A stretch of DNA of 64,000 bases from Bemisia tabaci (taxonomy: Eukaryota > Arthropoda > Insecta > Hemiptera > Aleyrodidae), in contig NC_092796.1 of NCBI RefSeq assembly GCF_918797505.1, positions 56,636,851 through 56,700,850 on the forward strand, read 5' to 3'. Under the pieces are notes generated by a model, which saw nothing but the letters and a program-made list of their open reading frames with translations, was not told where the DNA came from and made no database searches. Of this stretch, positions 11,462 through 24,644 are shown piece by piece. The translations under genes and the position numbers were made by a program. Position 1 is the first letter of the stretch. Each line of letters opens with the position of its first letter.

Positions 11462-14400
11462 ATGGCGGGCCGTTAGGTCCAAAATTCCCGAATATATTAA
11501 TTTTTGTGAGAATATTTTTTTTTTCCGAATATATATTTTTTTCCCGATATATATGTATTTTTTTGAGAATATATATTTTTTTCCTTGAGAATATATAATT
11601 GGTTTGAGAATTTATTTTTTCTCAGAATATATAATTTCTCGAAAAAAAAAAAAAAAAAAATATTCTCAAAAAAATACATATATATCGGAAATAAAATATA
11701 TTCTCAAAACTGAACTCAACGGTGGCATCGATGAGCCACAGTGTTGCCAAACCATACCGAAGAGGAATGCGGATCGTGTCAAAACTATTTTTCCGGATCA
11801 CCCAGTGAGGTGACCCAACACCAACTAACAACATACCATCCATCGATGAATAAGGTTATGCCGAAGTTAGGCAAAACATTTCAACGGTCTCTTATGGAGG
11901 AAAGCTAGAATTTTAAGAAAATTTATGATTTCCCCGGTAACGAAAGTTTTGGAACTCTATGAAAAGCTGACGAGTTACGTAGAGAACATTGTAGTAGCAC
12001 ATAACATCCATCTTAGTGAAATTATCCCGTATTTTTCATCGTTTTTCACCTAGTGCCAAGTGTTGTTTCCAAGTATTTTGACTATGACTCCTGTTTTCCC
12101 AGCCTTTCCCAATGGCAATCATCTTGCGAATCATTTGTATGATCATAGTAATCTTCTTTGCTTTCAAAGTAATACTTTAGCTGCAGTGAAGAAGTATTCT
12201 GTCTCTCAACCTTGATTGATTCTAGAAGTATTCTCACCGAAAGTCGCGTTGTTTTGGTCAGGATTTTATTTGTATGCGGTACCAAGATCTTTTCCAGTGT
12301 TGACTTACATTATTTATTGCTGTGCTTTGAGTAAATATACCATACCTTTTTTCAGCATCTTATTGGTCAGCCTTTTTCAGCATTGATTCGCTATTATTAA
12401 TTGACGTAAACAGTGAAGTTTAGTCAATAATAATCTCGTATGGAGAGCTGAACTCCTCTTCTGTGACCATATTCTCCTGCTATAAAAATCATCATGCTGC
12501 AAAATGGAAGTACCTGTCTTACCTACACATCAACACTTCGATGGTGTAAGTCCGCAATCACATATCTCATTTGGGTTGTCTGAAAATCTCCGCCTCTATG
12601 TTATTATCTTACAGGAGAACAAATTGACACCATTTCTTGAAGTTTTTGCAGAATTTTTTTCGCACGGACAAGAAAAATCACGGCAGTTTTATAGAATTGC
12701 TGTTGAGTAGTTTTCCATTTCAGAATTAAAGTATTACAGGAAGTCAGCCACGTTGCAAACCGAGTTGTGTGATTGCCGACTTACACCGTCAATTTGTACG
12801 ATTCGCGCTTGCTCTCAGTTAAAATTTTAAGTGTTTACTCAGCTTAGTTTACATTCTTCAACATTCTCTCCAAAATGTGGATACCAAAACATCTAAATAA
12901 TGCGATGGATCATTGTTGTGGTTGTTGGTGTTGCAAAATTTTGGTTTAAATTTGATTCCTTTCTTATCTGATACCGCAATCACATGCTGAATGTGAGAGT
13001 TGAATGTGCCTTGAATGTAGAAGTCATCAGATCAATGCTTCATAACAAAGATTTACATCGAATTTATTTAAATAGTTCAGACAAACTGATTACTGCTGAG
13101 CTCGGATCTTCATCGGTACCCTAAATTTTGCGCCTTAAATGCAAAATTCAGGCATCGGTGACTTCCACATTCAGGAAATTAGGCAGGCGTTACTTACAGA
13201 GGAATATTTTGAGAGAGACAGAATGTTTCATTATTGAAAACTTCAAAAGAAATTTAACATGCCCTCACTATTTTTGAAAATGATATTATTGATATCTAGC
13301 GAATGAAATGGAAATGAAGACATAGTTTGAGCATTAAAACATAGAACTTATGCTGTAGCATATTATGACTTATTCTTTTCTTCCTAGTTTGTATTTTTGA
13401 ATGGTTAAAGTCACACATGACTTGCAGGATAAATTGGAACGGTCATTGTCTACGGGCCATATGGACATGGAATGATATTCACAGCTAGGGGGAAACAAAC
13501 TGAGTGACAAAAGGCAAGATATGAGCAAGATTTTAGAAGGCTTTAATTGATAAAATTTCACTTTCATTTTACAACAAAATCGAGGGCAATGGTGACACAC
13601 TCTTGCTAGGTGATGTGACAGAAACTAATCATAGATAAACAACATTGAGCATCACTAGACGTAGACAAGTTTAACACATTACATTGAAGATTTGAATTCA
13701 CATATCATGATTGCTGGATCATCTACAGTTCGCCAACTATGCAGCTTCTGTGAACACAAAAGATACTTTCCTTAGAAAAAAAATCACTGTATTTTTCAAG
13801 TGAAGACAGTGCTCTGCCTTCTACAGGCAAACCATAAAATTACAGGACTGGGACATTGTGGCGCCTAAAAAAGTTGACGTACCAAAATTGAATGCGCCAT
13901 AATGAATATGCAAAAAGTTAATTAGGCTCCTAAAAAATGAGTTTTATCCCTGCAAAGGTGTCGCCAACGATTGAAAGGGGAGGCAGAATGCTGAGAAACA
14001 TTCCAACAGTTATTTACAGCAGACACCTGATATGGTGTTTGCTCAGTGTTTCCATTGAGTCTTCAATTGACTTATTAGAGAATCTTTTAAATTGTCAGTA
14101 CATGGAGTAATTCACAATAATTACAGCAATATTAGTGGGTTGTTTCCTTGTTGGACTTGCACTTTTTGAGCAGGAGCGCATCATGTAATTTTGATTCTTG
14201 CAGTTTAGAAAATGGAGGAAAAGTCTGAGGAGTAAAACGAGGTTTTCTACTTACACATTAGCAAAATGCTGGGCTTGAAAACATGGTGAGCATTTTCATA
14301 AGGAAAAAGACAGGTTTTCAATGTGTGATGATTCATAAAATGTTTAACAATCTGCCGATTATGCAGCATCTGCAAACAAACAAGGAAATTTTTAGAATAA

Positions 14401-15977
14401 CAATGTTAATATTCTTTGCATGAAAAGATGCATTTCATCGGGTATTTTCAGCAGACACCTGAAGTGGTGATCATTCAACATTTTCCTAGAGCCCTTTAAT
14501 GACTTGATGTAGAATCTTTTAAATCGTCAGTACATGGAGTAATTAACAATAATTATAGCAATATTAGTGGGTTGTTTCCTTGTTGGACTTGCACTTTTTG
14601 AGCAAGAGCGTATCATGTAATTTTAATGCATGCAGTTTAGAAAATAGAGAAAAAGTCTGGAGAGTAAAACGAGGTTTTCTACTTACACATTAGCGAAATG
14701 CTGGGCTTGAAAACATGGTGAGCATTTTCATACGGAAAAAGACAGGTTTTCAATGTGTGATGATTCATAAAATGATTAACAATCTGCCGATTATGCAGCA
14801 TCTGCGAACAAACAAGGAAATTTTTAGAATAACAATTTTAATATTCTTTGCATGAAAAGATGCATTTCATCGGGTATTTTCAGCAGACACCTGAAGTGGT
14901 GATCATTCAACATTTTCCTAGAGTCCTTTAATGACTTGATGAAGAATCTTTTAAATCGTCAGTACATGGAGTAATTAACAATAATTATAGCAATATTAGT
15001 GGGTTGTTTCCTTGTTGGACTTGCACTTTTTGAGCAGGAGCGCATCATGTAATTTTGATTCTTGCAGTTTAGAAAATGGAGGAAAAGTCTGAGGAGTAAA
15101 ACGAGGTTTTCTACTTACACATTAGCAAAATGCTGGGCTTGAAAACATGGTGAGGGATCGGAGTGGAAAAACAGCATTTTCTCGCACTAAAACTGAGAAC
15201 TTAGAGCACAAGAATCGAACACATTTTAACGGTGAACGCGCACTAATAACACTAAAGATATGACGTTCAAGATAAGAGCTAAGAATCCGCATCAATGACA
15301 TTTCTCCGTTGCAATTCTCTCTAAAGGATCACAAAAAAACCTTTACGACTCCGTACTACAGGACCCCGTTTATTACGAATCTGAGAATAAATCCGAGCTG
15401 AATTATGTACGATATAGTGCTCTGTAACGCGCTCGACATTCTAATAGAATATTTTAAACCTAAAATGTTACTATAATAGAAAAAAACTTTCAAAAAATCG
15501 AGGAAATTCAACCGACGACGCTTACCCGAAAGGCCGATGTTTTTGACTAACTCGTCCTAACCTCCAACAGGGACGAGTTCTCTGCTCGTCCCTGCCTCCA
15601 ATATTTTTCCTCATCGCTGGATGGTGGTCACCTCACTGGGTGATCCGGAAAAATAGTTTTGACACGATCCGCATTCCTCTTCGGTATGGTTTGGCAACAC
15701 TGTGGCTCATCGATGCCACCGTTGAGTTCAGTTTTGAGAATATATTTTATTTCCGATATATATGTATTTTTTTGAGAATATTTTTTTTTTTTTTTTTCGA
15801 GAAATTATATATTCTGAGAAAAAATAAATTCTCAAACCAATTATTTATTCTCAAGGAAAAAAATATATATTCTCAAAAAAATACATATATATCGGGAAAA
15901 AAATATATATTCGGAAAAAAAATATATTCTCACAAAAATTAATATATTCGGGAATTTTGGACCTAACGGCCCGCCAT
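11462..15977. mobile_element. 4.5-kb element with about 353-bp terminal inverted repeats
   Basis: The left arm 11462-11815 and right arm 15626-15977 are almost exact reverse complements. Both begin ATGGCGGGCCGTTAGGTCC at the outer edge, continue into runs of TATATATTCTC-type AT repeats, and end in a GC-richer part. The flanks are ACTCAACT at 11454-11461 and ACTCAACA at 15978-15985, a 7-of-8 match that looks like a target-site duplication. The 3.8-kb interior has no recognisable transposase and only short frames, and it holds a 432-bp tandem repeat. Likely a non-autonomous or foldback-type DNA transposon; an 8-bp duplication would fit hAT-like insertion. Confidence 0.8.
14017..15150. repeat. 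432-bp tandem repeat, about 2.6 copies
   Basis: CAGCAGACACCTGA recurs at 14017, 14449 and 14881, and TTGTTGGACTTGCAC with its downstream sequence recurs at the same spacing. The last copy breaks off after AAAACATGGTGAG at about 15150. A more divergent relative may start near 13728. The array lies inside the long-TIR element and may be its subterminal or internal spacer array. Confidence 0.85.
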
Positions 15978-16888
15978 ACTCAACATCTTTTTACAGCTGC
16001 AAATCCTTTTTGCTCCCTCTTGTTTCTCCTATTTTTCGCCGTATCGAACGAAATCTTCCGTTACTTAAACTACACTTGATTCCCTGATTTTTGTCAAAAT
16101 ATTCACAGAAAATAACTTTTCTTGAGGTATTATTTTGACGTAAAGCGTTTTTTCTTGTCGACAAAAGTTGGCTTTCTTGGATTTCACGCAGAGTTAGTTT
16201 TCTTGAGTTCAAGAAACGTTGTTTTGCCATCGTTTTTTTAGCTCAAACTTAACTCTAACAAAAGAACGTTTCTTTAACTCAAAAAAGTGGCATTAAATGA
16301 AAAAACAAAAAATATTCGTCATCAAGAAACGACGCTTGAAGTCGAAATCATATCTCAATCATTTTTTTTAAAGTGTTCGTTTGTGTCATAATATCGCCAT
16401 CCCTTATTTCCTCAAAAAAAAGACAGAAAAATCAAGCTAAATCCAAACAAGGAAATATAAAATGGAAAACGAATCTTTTTAGGAGTTAAAAACTTGCCCG
16501 GCAGGAAGCGAGTGAATTCCCAAGTTTGAGAAATATCCAGCCGCAAGCGTCGAAGCAACATGCGCGAGGAGGGTCTCCCGGAGTCAAAAAATTCCGGATT
16601 CCAGATTCCATTCGGGATCCTGCGCAAGGGTAAAAAAGAATCGATAATGATCTTGAGCTATCTATCTTGCGGCAATTACATTGTTCCCGCAAGACAGAAG
16701 ACAGATCCCTCTCAAATCTTTTTTTATTACCCGGCGGAGTCCGAGAGCGTTTAATTGATTGAGTGCAATAATTGTTTACTCTGTTTCTTCCCTCGCGGCG
16801 TAGCGGAGCTGGCTCGGGAAATATCGGATTCATAATAGATCCTCCTCCCATTAATCCACGGCCAGACTATCGAATTTTGATGCACTTA

Positions 16889-17136
16889 CCATGCTGAAGA
16901 GGAACGCCGTATGAACTCTAGACGTTGCCAAATTTCCTCTGAGAAATCATAAATTTTCGGGAGCATTTGTGAATATTTCTCCTCCAATTTTTCGCAGGAT
17001 TTTAGTTGTAGTTTGATCTGGAGTATCCTAAAATTTGAATGAGAAATATTCATAATTTTCTTCAAGGAAAAGTATTTTCCGAGAGGAAATCCGGCAACAT
17101 TGGAATGCTCTTACGGCGTTTTTCCGCAGCATGGCG
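16889..17136. mobile_element. MITE family A, diverged
   Basis: The left end contains ATGCTGAAGAGGAACGCCGT and the right end GGCGTTTTTCCGCAGCATGG, followed inward by the usual GTTGCCAAATTTCC and AAATCCGGCAAC. More decayed than the 253-bp copies. Confidence 0.75.
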
Positions 17137-17401
17137 GTCTCGGGGCGGTCTCGGTCTCGCGTTTTAACGTTTCCTTTCTCAGGCTCCCAAAAGAATGAGT
17201 CGCCGATCGTCCGGAGGATTTCTCGGCTATGACGGGTTGGATTTTTATTCATCCTCCAAATTACTTTTCTCTATCGAATTAACACTTCCAGATCAGTTGA
17301 CGCCTTTTGTTTTTGGTGTTTCATTTATCGCTCACTTCATTCAGCGCTCGGATTCATCCTTTCTAAGGCCACCGCCGGCCGCCTACGCGTCCAAAATTCG
17401 T

Positions 17402-17512
17402 CACCCCTCTGACGCAAGGGCGTACCTCTATTCCAGCATGAGCCTCAGAAAGCATGGTTTCATATGTAAAAAAAGGCTCACGTCGAAATTGAGATACGCC
17501 CTTACGTTAGAA
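17402..17512. repeat. Repeat family E copy, best preserved
   Basis: AAGGGCGTACCTCTATTCC at the left pairs with GAAATTGAGATACGCCCTTA at the right. The centre is CATGAGCCTCAGAAAGCATG. About 111 bp. Confidence 0.65.
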
Positions 17513-17639
17513 TGCGACGACTTTTGCGATGATGACATGCAAGAAAATGAAAACGAGACGAGTCCTGCTCACCCTTTATTGTCTACGCGCTACGAATGTG
17601 GCCGTGATGAAATTAAGCGAACTTTACGCGCGGTTACGG

Positions 17640-18280
17640 TGTAATTGCATGTAGACCGTGAAAAATTAATTTTCATAGCAACCGCAAACGGGCAGGACTG
17701 ATGGCGTAGTTCGATTCTTAAATTGAATCCTGACGCTCCAGTGAAGGAGGGTTGACGTTCTCACCCACAGTTTCAAATGGAGTGTTGTGTTTATAGACGA
17801 TGCAGATCATCTTGAAGTAAGGTAGGAAAGGAGGATAAGAGAAAAATAAACTCCACGCTATGAGAGTCCCAGATTGGGGTCAGATATCCTCCTCATCGAG
17901 GAAATAATCACGAGGAAAAATAAAACGAAATTAAAACTAATCCACCCGGCTGGATTTTTCACGTTCTTTCGTTCGAAAGACAATCGCTCTCCGTGGAAGA
18001 GTAAGATAACCTTTAAAAATGTTTAAATAAAAGGAAAGGAAGTACCAATGGACGAGTGCTGAATTAGAATAAAAATATAAAAAAAACTGTTAAAAAACAA
18101 ATTTTCATCTTTCCTGTTCCTTAAATTTTAAAGCATGGAATCTGTATGTTTTCGGGAAAACTTACTCAAGAAGTCAAGAATTTAGTTGTGCCCAGGGGTG
18201 CAGAATGTTACGTCTTATTGAATGCGTTCCATCTTTGCGTACATCTTTCAAAGTTATGTACGCGCGCTGCCCTACGCATA
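17640..18280. other. No gene seen
   Basis: AT-rich spacer before the 127-bp tandem array. Confidence 0.4.
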
Positions 18281-18740
18281 GTAGAAAAGTTTGATGGGTC
18301 GAATTGTGTGATACAACTATGTTGACTTCTATTAGTCGGTAAAATTACCGTTTCCACAAAATGAAGGAAAACGTGAACTCCTCTCGGCCGACTCGGAGAC
18401 TTTAACGCACGAATAGAAAAGTTGGATGGGGCGAAACGCGTGATACAACTATTTCGACTTCTAAGTAGGTAAAATTGCGTATCCACGAAATGAAGGTGAA
18501 CGTGAACACTTTTCCGCTGACGGGACTTTAACGCATGTGTAGAAAAGTTGGATGGGGCGAAACAAGTGGCAACAAACATTTTGACTTCCAAGTGGGTGAA
18601 ATTGCGTATCCACGCAAAGAAGGAAAACGTGATCCCTTTTCCGCTGACGAGACTTAAACGCATGCGTAGTAAAGTTGGATGGAGCGAAACACATGATAAA
18701 AAGATTTCGACTTTCAAGAAGATAAAATTGCATATCAACA
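18280..18740. repeat. Tandem repeat, about 127-bp unit, four copies
   Basis: TAGAAAAGTTGGATGGGGCG or close variants begin units at 18282, 18413, 18540 and 18667. Each unit also has ATTTCGACTTC and AAATTGCGTATCCACG. The long frame on the - strand here only reflects the near-multiple-of-three period. Confidence 0.8.
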
Positions 18741-18839
18741 AATTAATAAAGAACATGGTGTTCTACATAATATGATCCAAACTCGAAAACTCGGTCGATT
18801 TAGCGAAGGGATCATAATCAGACGGAACATCAGAATCAG

Positions 18840-19560
18840 AGTATGACGAAGTCTACCATCTTTTCTTCTGGTGCTAAGGAGGATCTGATTGGACTCATTG
18901 AGCAAGAAGTGGAGGGCGCTAGCGGTCGCGGAGCCAATCAGTCGTGGGCGTTTGACTCTCTCCTTACGCACCGCGCGACGAGAAAGCTCTCAAAAGCGCG
19001 GACGGTGGGATCATCGGCAGAGCACCACCGCCCCCCTACCCCCCACCCCACCCCGCGCCGCCGCTCCACTCCAGTTCGCGACCGGACCACACCTCTGTCC
19101 CCCAACACCCCCCTTTCTGGCGTGCACACGGAGATCTCGACTCAGGCTTCCCAGACTACCCACACGATTCATCCCACTCCCCCTCCCCCCCTCCCCGCTC
19201 GGGACCTGCATTCCTGCCACCCCCTCTCCCCGCGACGGCGATGGTGGCGCATTAGAGGCGGGCGGGCCGAGGGGGGGATCTCGCGAAATATTTCCGATCC
19301 GTTCATTAAAGTAAAACTCAGTCGCGGCGAGGAACTGAGCAAGAAAAACTGGATAATTATTCCACACGGATTCCGAGCCCTCCCCCTTCCGTTCCCTGTC
19401 TCCGGCCCCGGTCGCCGCTACAATTACATTCCGTTTAAGAAGATGTGGCCGCTCGGCAGGCATTCGGCCAGAAGAAGCATGCTTAATCCGGTCGCCGATC
19501 AACCTGCGGTTACGTCCGACTCGGTCTTCTCAAATTGATTTTCATTTTGAGAAGGTAATT
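18840..19560. other. GC-rich island
   Basis: Frames of 231 and 163 codons on opposite strands are proline/arginine- and glycine-rich products of C-tract composition, with no domain. This is a candidate CpG-type promoter or 5' UTR region for the downstream glypican gene, unproven. Confidence 0.35.
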
Positions 19561-20776
19561 ATCCAGTTTCCCATGTTGCGGGAACCCCGTTTTGTCCCTG
19601 ACCACCTCGCTACACGCTTCATGATGATATTAAGATGTTACGCGAATCCGTCGAGTCATCGATGACATCGATGAGCCTCCAATATTATCGGGCCGTTGAG
19701 ATTTCAATTAGTTACTTTGGTCGGCTTCCAAAGGAGGGAGGGGAAGATGGCGAAATTTTACTGGTAGACCTTCGAGCTAAAGGAGGGGGCCCTCACGTAT
19801 GTACGAGTAAATTTTAGCAAAAATTCACTACTTACTTAAAACATAATGAATCTGTTATACAATGACAGCGGTTAGGCTCAGTGAATTTGAGTTTCTGTTT
19901 AATTTTTCGTTTTATCTACCGGTTGAAAATGCCCTTGTAGTAGCTGCGAAACGTCCCGGTTTTTTATGTTTTATTTTTGTGACCCTTGTCCCTTTTTAAA
20001 TTGTTTACTTCGTAAGCACGTAAATAATGCCTCTTTTTTTTGTCGTAGAGGGGTGGGACGGTCGCCATGTTTCTTTCTATTATTGATGCTGTCCTGCTTT
20101 GAAAAGCTCCTTTTAAGCGATGTTTAAAGGAATTCTCAACATAGCAGGGAAAGCATGAGAGGTCATACAGCTGTTCTTTCGAAAGGGTACACTTTAAAGC
20201 TCAACGCGCATCTCCATTCGTCAAATTTATACCCAAATCATTTTGTATTTTTTTCAAAAATCTATGGCGGCCAAAATTTTCCCGTTGTTTTGGAATGCTG
20301 AAGGAACTTAAAATTTCCCACGGAGCTAGTCCTTCTGAATATAAGGAAAAAAAGTGATTTTAAAAGTGGACTAATAAGGCTGCAAGAATTGATGATCAAA
20401 AAATTGAAGGCAATTATTTGCTTCCAGGTGAAATTCATTCAGGTATTGCACTTTCAGGGACTATATAATATTTTGTGAACTTTTCGAAGGAACATAAGGA
20501 TACAAGATCAACGGATTTTAACGTAGGGTTATTCATAAGAGTTGATTTTGATTCGATATCGCGTGCAGCATGAAATTTGAATAACGCGAGTGATTGGATC
20601 AGATAAACGCTCCGACTTATTGTGGAAGTGGACCCTCTGGGGTTGTGACCATTGAGGGGACAGCAAAATTCGACCTGGTTCAGGTCGAAAAAAAGAAGGT
20701 AAATCCAGTTATGGTTGTATGCATCTTCTATTTCATACTACAACTCTTCTCAAAGCAGCATCGAAAAAAGGGGAAC
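19560..20776. other. No gene seen
   Basis: Unique-looking AT-rich sequence without a supported feature. Confidence 0.4.
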
Positions 20777-21486
20777 ACTGTCGCGTTAAGGAAAAACGCC
20801 GCATGAACATTCGAGAGTTGCCAAGTCTCATCCGATAAAACATGTATTTTTGAAGAAAGCTATGCATATTTTTCTTGCAGATTTCTTCAAATATTTTAGA
20901 TTACGTTGAGAACGCAATTACCTGAAAGATCGTCGTTAATCTAATGAAAAAACGTAACTAACTCCATCTCGACGCTGCAAAACTTCTACTTGCAAATTAT
21001 ACTTTCACTGGGAAATATTTGAGAGATTTGTATTGAATATTTCATCGATTTTTCTTCTGATAACACCCAATACCGAAAAAGAAGTGTTAGGGGTTACCCC
21101 CTAATATTGCCGTACTACCCCAATTCTTTGGATGATACGGACATTTCCGAGTAATTATCCGCATTTCAGTCAAGGTAGCATCGCCTAAACCCTTAACAGG
21201 GTTAGTAACCTAATTAATTGGGGTACTACCACAATTAATTGGGAATTTTCAAGTTGGGGTTAATCCCCTACCTCCTTTTTTTCCGTGAAAAATCACCAAA
21301 ATTTTGGATAGAAATTGCTAAATCATATTTTTGTAAAAAATTGGACGATTATGTCAATTTTACAGCCTAGGAATGGACTAACGAAATGTGAGGGGAAAAT
21401 TCACAATTTTCCCAGTGAAATCGTTTCTTATCGCAGGAAGTACGGCAACATCTGAAGGCTCTTATGGCGTTTTTCCTCAGCACGTT
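20777..21486. mobile_element. Long family A relative (about 710 bp)
   Basis: Left end TCGCGTTAAGGAAAAACGCC and right end GGCGTTTTTCCTCAGCACG match family A termini, but the ends are about 700 bp apart. The extra interior contains several TACCCC and AATTAATTGGGG blocks in both orientations (21080-21275). It is either a longer subfamily or an element with a secondary insertion. Confidence 0.6.
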
Positions 21487-21599
21487 GGAGTAGGAAGAAA
21501 GGGGAAAAAAGTCGAGACGAAGCGTCCATTGAGAGCGGTTACGCTAGCAGGGAGATCGGGGGTCGCGTCAGCTCATTAGAGGCCTATTATGTCAGTGCA

Positions 21600-22100
21600 A
21601 TTTTCACTCACTTAATCCGATGGTCGGATCGAATCAGATGGAATCGGTGATCGGTCGGATGCGGTGAATCGTGCAAACGCCAGGTTGAACGACTCGGCTC
21701 GGAGCTGCCCGGCCGGCCGGCCTTCGCAGTTCTGCCCGAGCACGTGGGAGGGGGTGTCGGGGTGCGCTGCCCCCCTCCGCGGTCCCCCCGCGACTCGGCG
21801 TCCCCGTTTTCGTCCCCGTCCGTGCGTCACCTAGGTGCGCGTGGGTGATTTCTGGGTTCCCACCGCCCGACCGGTCCCAGTCCCCGAGGAGGCTCCGCGC
21901 ATTCCTGGCCGGAGCATGAAAGACGGGACCGGTTCTATCTGGATTCGGACCGAGCCGGTCCCTCGTTCGCGAGGGGTGAGCGCGGCGATGCGGGTAATAA
22001 GTGGTGCGGTAATCCCGCGGCAAGGTAGCGGAAATATCCCTGCAGGCAATTGGAGTTCCCTTTTGAGCAGAGTTGAGACATCCCAGGGTCTCGTGTCATA
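21600..22100. other. GC-rich island
   Basis: CpG-dense stretch with overlapping frames on both strands (up to 129 codons) lacking motifs. Another candidate promoter region. Confidence 0.35.
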
Positions 22101-22139
22101 AACGGTTAGAAGGTTAGACAGTGTGTGAATATTTCGCAA

Positions 22140-22330
22140 TCAGGGTGTCTAGCATCAGGATTTTCCCGATTCTATCAGGATTCGAGGGAAAATCAGTCGT
22201 AAAATCAGGATTTGAGGAAAGTCGGCCGTCCGATCGGATTTTTTCATTGAGCTATTTTTGCGGAGTTGCACTCGAAATCAGGATTTGGAAAAATTATGAA
22301 ATCCGGATTTAGCAGTAAAAAATTAGGATT
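22140..22330. repeat. Cluster of ATCAGGATT motifs
   Basis: ATCAGGATTTTCCC, ATCAGGATTCGAGG, ATCAGGATTTGAGG and ATCAGGATTTGGA follow each other at uneven spacing. Confidence 0.5.
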
Positions 22331-22870
22331 TCTTCCAATGGAGGTACCAAAAAATTAGCGAATTTTTCTGTTGAGGAAGTATTGAATACCTCGGAAATGT
22401 ACCGAAAAGGTACTGTAAAAATACTGACTTTTGGCCAGCCTGTTTGAGTAGCCACCCTGAAGATGTTCATGATGTTTAGCCAAGAGGAGCCGATCTCTGT
22501 TTTCGGGTCTGAGGAATTAGATCCATGGCCTGGTGTCGAACTTGGCGGAGTTGGCAGGCGTTGGAATTCTCGCGACGGATTCGACGACGATAATCCAGCC
22601 ATTGGACGGAGCATCTCGAATCCTCGTCGCCCTTTGGTTCCCCCGCCTCGCCTCCCGCCTCCATTAGTATGCACATATTTTAATCTCGCCGTCCTAGAAG
22701 CCTGGGTCTCTGCCCCTCCATTTTTAATAATCATCTATCAGCCCCATCCTCTCCTCCCAGAGATAGGCGGACTTAGAATTCTTGAAAAGTAAATACCAAT
22801 TATTGACTCGGCCTCTTGCATTCGGCTGAAACCCCCGATGAGCACGCATGGAACAGTCCCTAAGTTTGCA

Positions 22871-23123
22871 CTGCCGTTCGAAGGGAAAACGCCGTATGAA
22901 CATTTAAGAGTTGCCAAATTTCCTCCGATAAATTGTTTATTATCAAAGAAAGTTATGAATATTCTTCCTTAAAATTTTCGGGAACTTTAGCAGAGACTAC
23001 GAGAAAAAATATCTGAAAAATTAGAAGAAAAATATTCATAAGGTTATCAGGAAATTCGTATTTTATCGAAGGAAATTTGGCAACGCCTTAAGTTTCGTAC
23101 GGCGTTTTTCCATAGGACGGCAG
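22871..23123. mobile_element. MITE family A, 253 bp
   Basis: Family A termini with some decay (CTGCCGTTCGAAGG on the left). Flanks are TGCA and TGCG. Confidence 0.82.
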
Positions 23124-23233
23124 TGCGGGTTATTCACAGTGGTCTCTGTGATCTTAATTTGTTTTACAGTTCGCAAGGTTTCTAGACCCTGGAAAACCTG
23201 GAAAGTTAGGGAATGCATAGGAAAATTCCTCTG

Positions 23234-23365
23234 TCGAGAAGCTACAGTAAAAGATCGATTACTAAGGTGTTCGTTGTAAAGACCCTGCCTATCGATCCTT
23301 TTCCATAGGTTTAAATGATATTTCAATCTTATACATCGCAAAGCACGCCACGCCACGCACTGGCC
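23234..23365. repeat. Repeat family J copy
   Basis: It shares GATCGATTACTAAGGTGTTC, TATCGATCCTTTTCCATAGG and AAGCACGCCACGC with 25533-25650. Confidence 0.6.
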
Positions 23366-23536
23366 TTTATTCATCGTTTCGGAGTTCTATGATGATTTAC
23401 TTTCAAAATCACCATCTTTCGGCTGATATTATTCTGAAAGATACCTTTCTCTCTGATGAATTTTGAAACAATGGATATTGAAATCGATACAATCACATTT
23501 TTGCTGAAACAGAAATCATGGTTTTTTTAATCGATC

Positions 23537-23752
23537 TCCGGAAAAAACATATCTCTTTGATCTGGAGTCTAGACTCTTTTTGAAGAACAACTACTCTCGA
23601 CTCAATCGGATCTTTGGTTGAACCAGAAGGAAATCCACTTAAATTAGAGGGTTGGCTCTCGATTCAAGAAAAATCCGATTGAATCAAGAGTATTTTTTCT
23701 GGCCAAATTTTTCAAGAGTCTGGATTCTGGACCCAAGAGATTTTTCCCAGTG
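23537..23752. mobile_element. Diverged MITE family B, plus fragment to 23922
   Basis: Family B body with TCTGGAGTCTAGACTC near 23561 and AGAGTCTGGATTCTGG near 23715, ending TTTTTCCCAGTG. A second right end lies at about 23860-23922. Confidence 0.65.
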
Positions 23753-24644
23753 ATTAATGACTATTTTCTGGGGTTTTTTTTCTTCTTTTTTTCTAGGAGC
23801 GAAGAAGCGGAATTTTCCAGAGCTTTGGTGCAAGCAGGAGGTGAATTTTTGACGGACAAGTATCTTTTCTGGTCAAATTTTTTAATAGTCTCTACTGCGA
23901 ATCCAAGAGATGCTTTTCCAGTGATTAACGATTTTTTTCTTCTTCTTCTTTAAAATGAGGTTTTCGGAATTTTCCATAGCTTTTCCAACGGAGGGGAATT
24001 TTCGCGGAACTGTTGCCGAGCCGCGAGAGCGCGAAAAGAGGAGAAAACTCGGTCGATGACGCGGTCGTGAAACCTGGAGTGGAAGCGGATGTCGGACGTT
24101 GAGTGCATAAACAGCCGGAAAAAGCTCCGAGCTTAAGCGCGCCTAATAATAGATTGTTCGCTAACAAACCCTAAACAGCCGTAGCACCCACCCATGGATA
24201 CAAATCCTCGGTTGTTCGGCCGCGAGGTGGGTCCCGTTCATCGGAACCACCGCACATCACAGATCAAGATAAAAATCACTCTTCATGACTCTGTGGTCAA
24301 CTGGATCGCATTTAGCACAAAAGAACCAGCGCTTAAACAGTGTTGGAAAAATGTTGCTTCCTCATAATTATCTAGAAAATCTCCCAGATTAGCAAATAGT
24401 TTTGGCCTCCTACCCAAAAATTGTTAATTTTAAAGGAAAATAATTGTGTAAATTTTAAAACTGTAGATATAATAAGTATTTTTAAAAGTAAAGGAGAATC
24501 AGCACGATTTTGAAAACACTGTAATTGCGCTGGTTCCTTTTTGCTAAATGCGATCCTAATGAGGTTGCAATTTTCTTTTCTGTTTAGCTAAGGGATGAAA
24601 TTAATTCGGTGTTTTTTTAGATAATATAATTCCTTTTCGTTTAT

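Noticed and set aside
11081..11476. 131-codon frame as a transposase remnant
   Set aside because: No transposase motif, and it lies outside the adjacent long-TIR element except for its last codons.
18843..19538. 231-codon frame as a gene
   Set aside because: Proline/arginine-rich, in a GC-rich C-tract region, with similarly long frames on the other strand and no domain.
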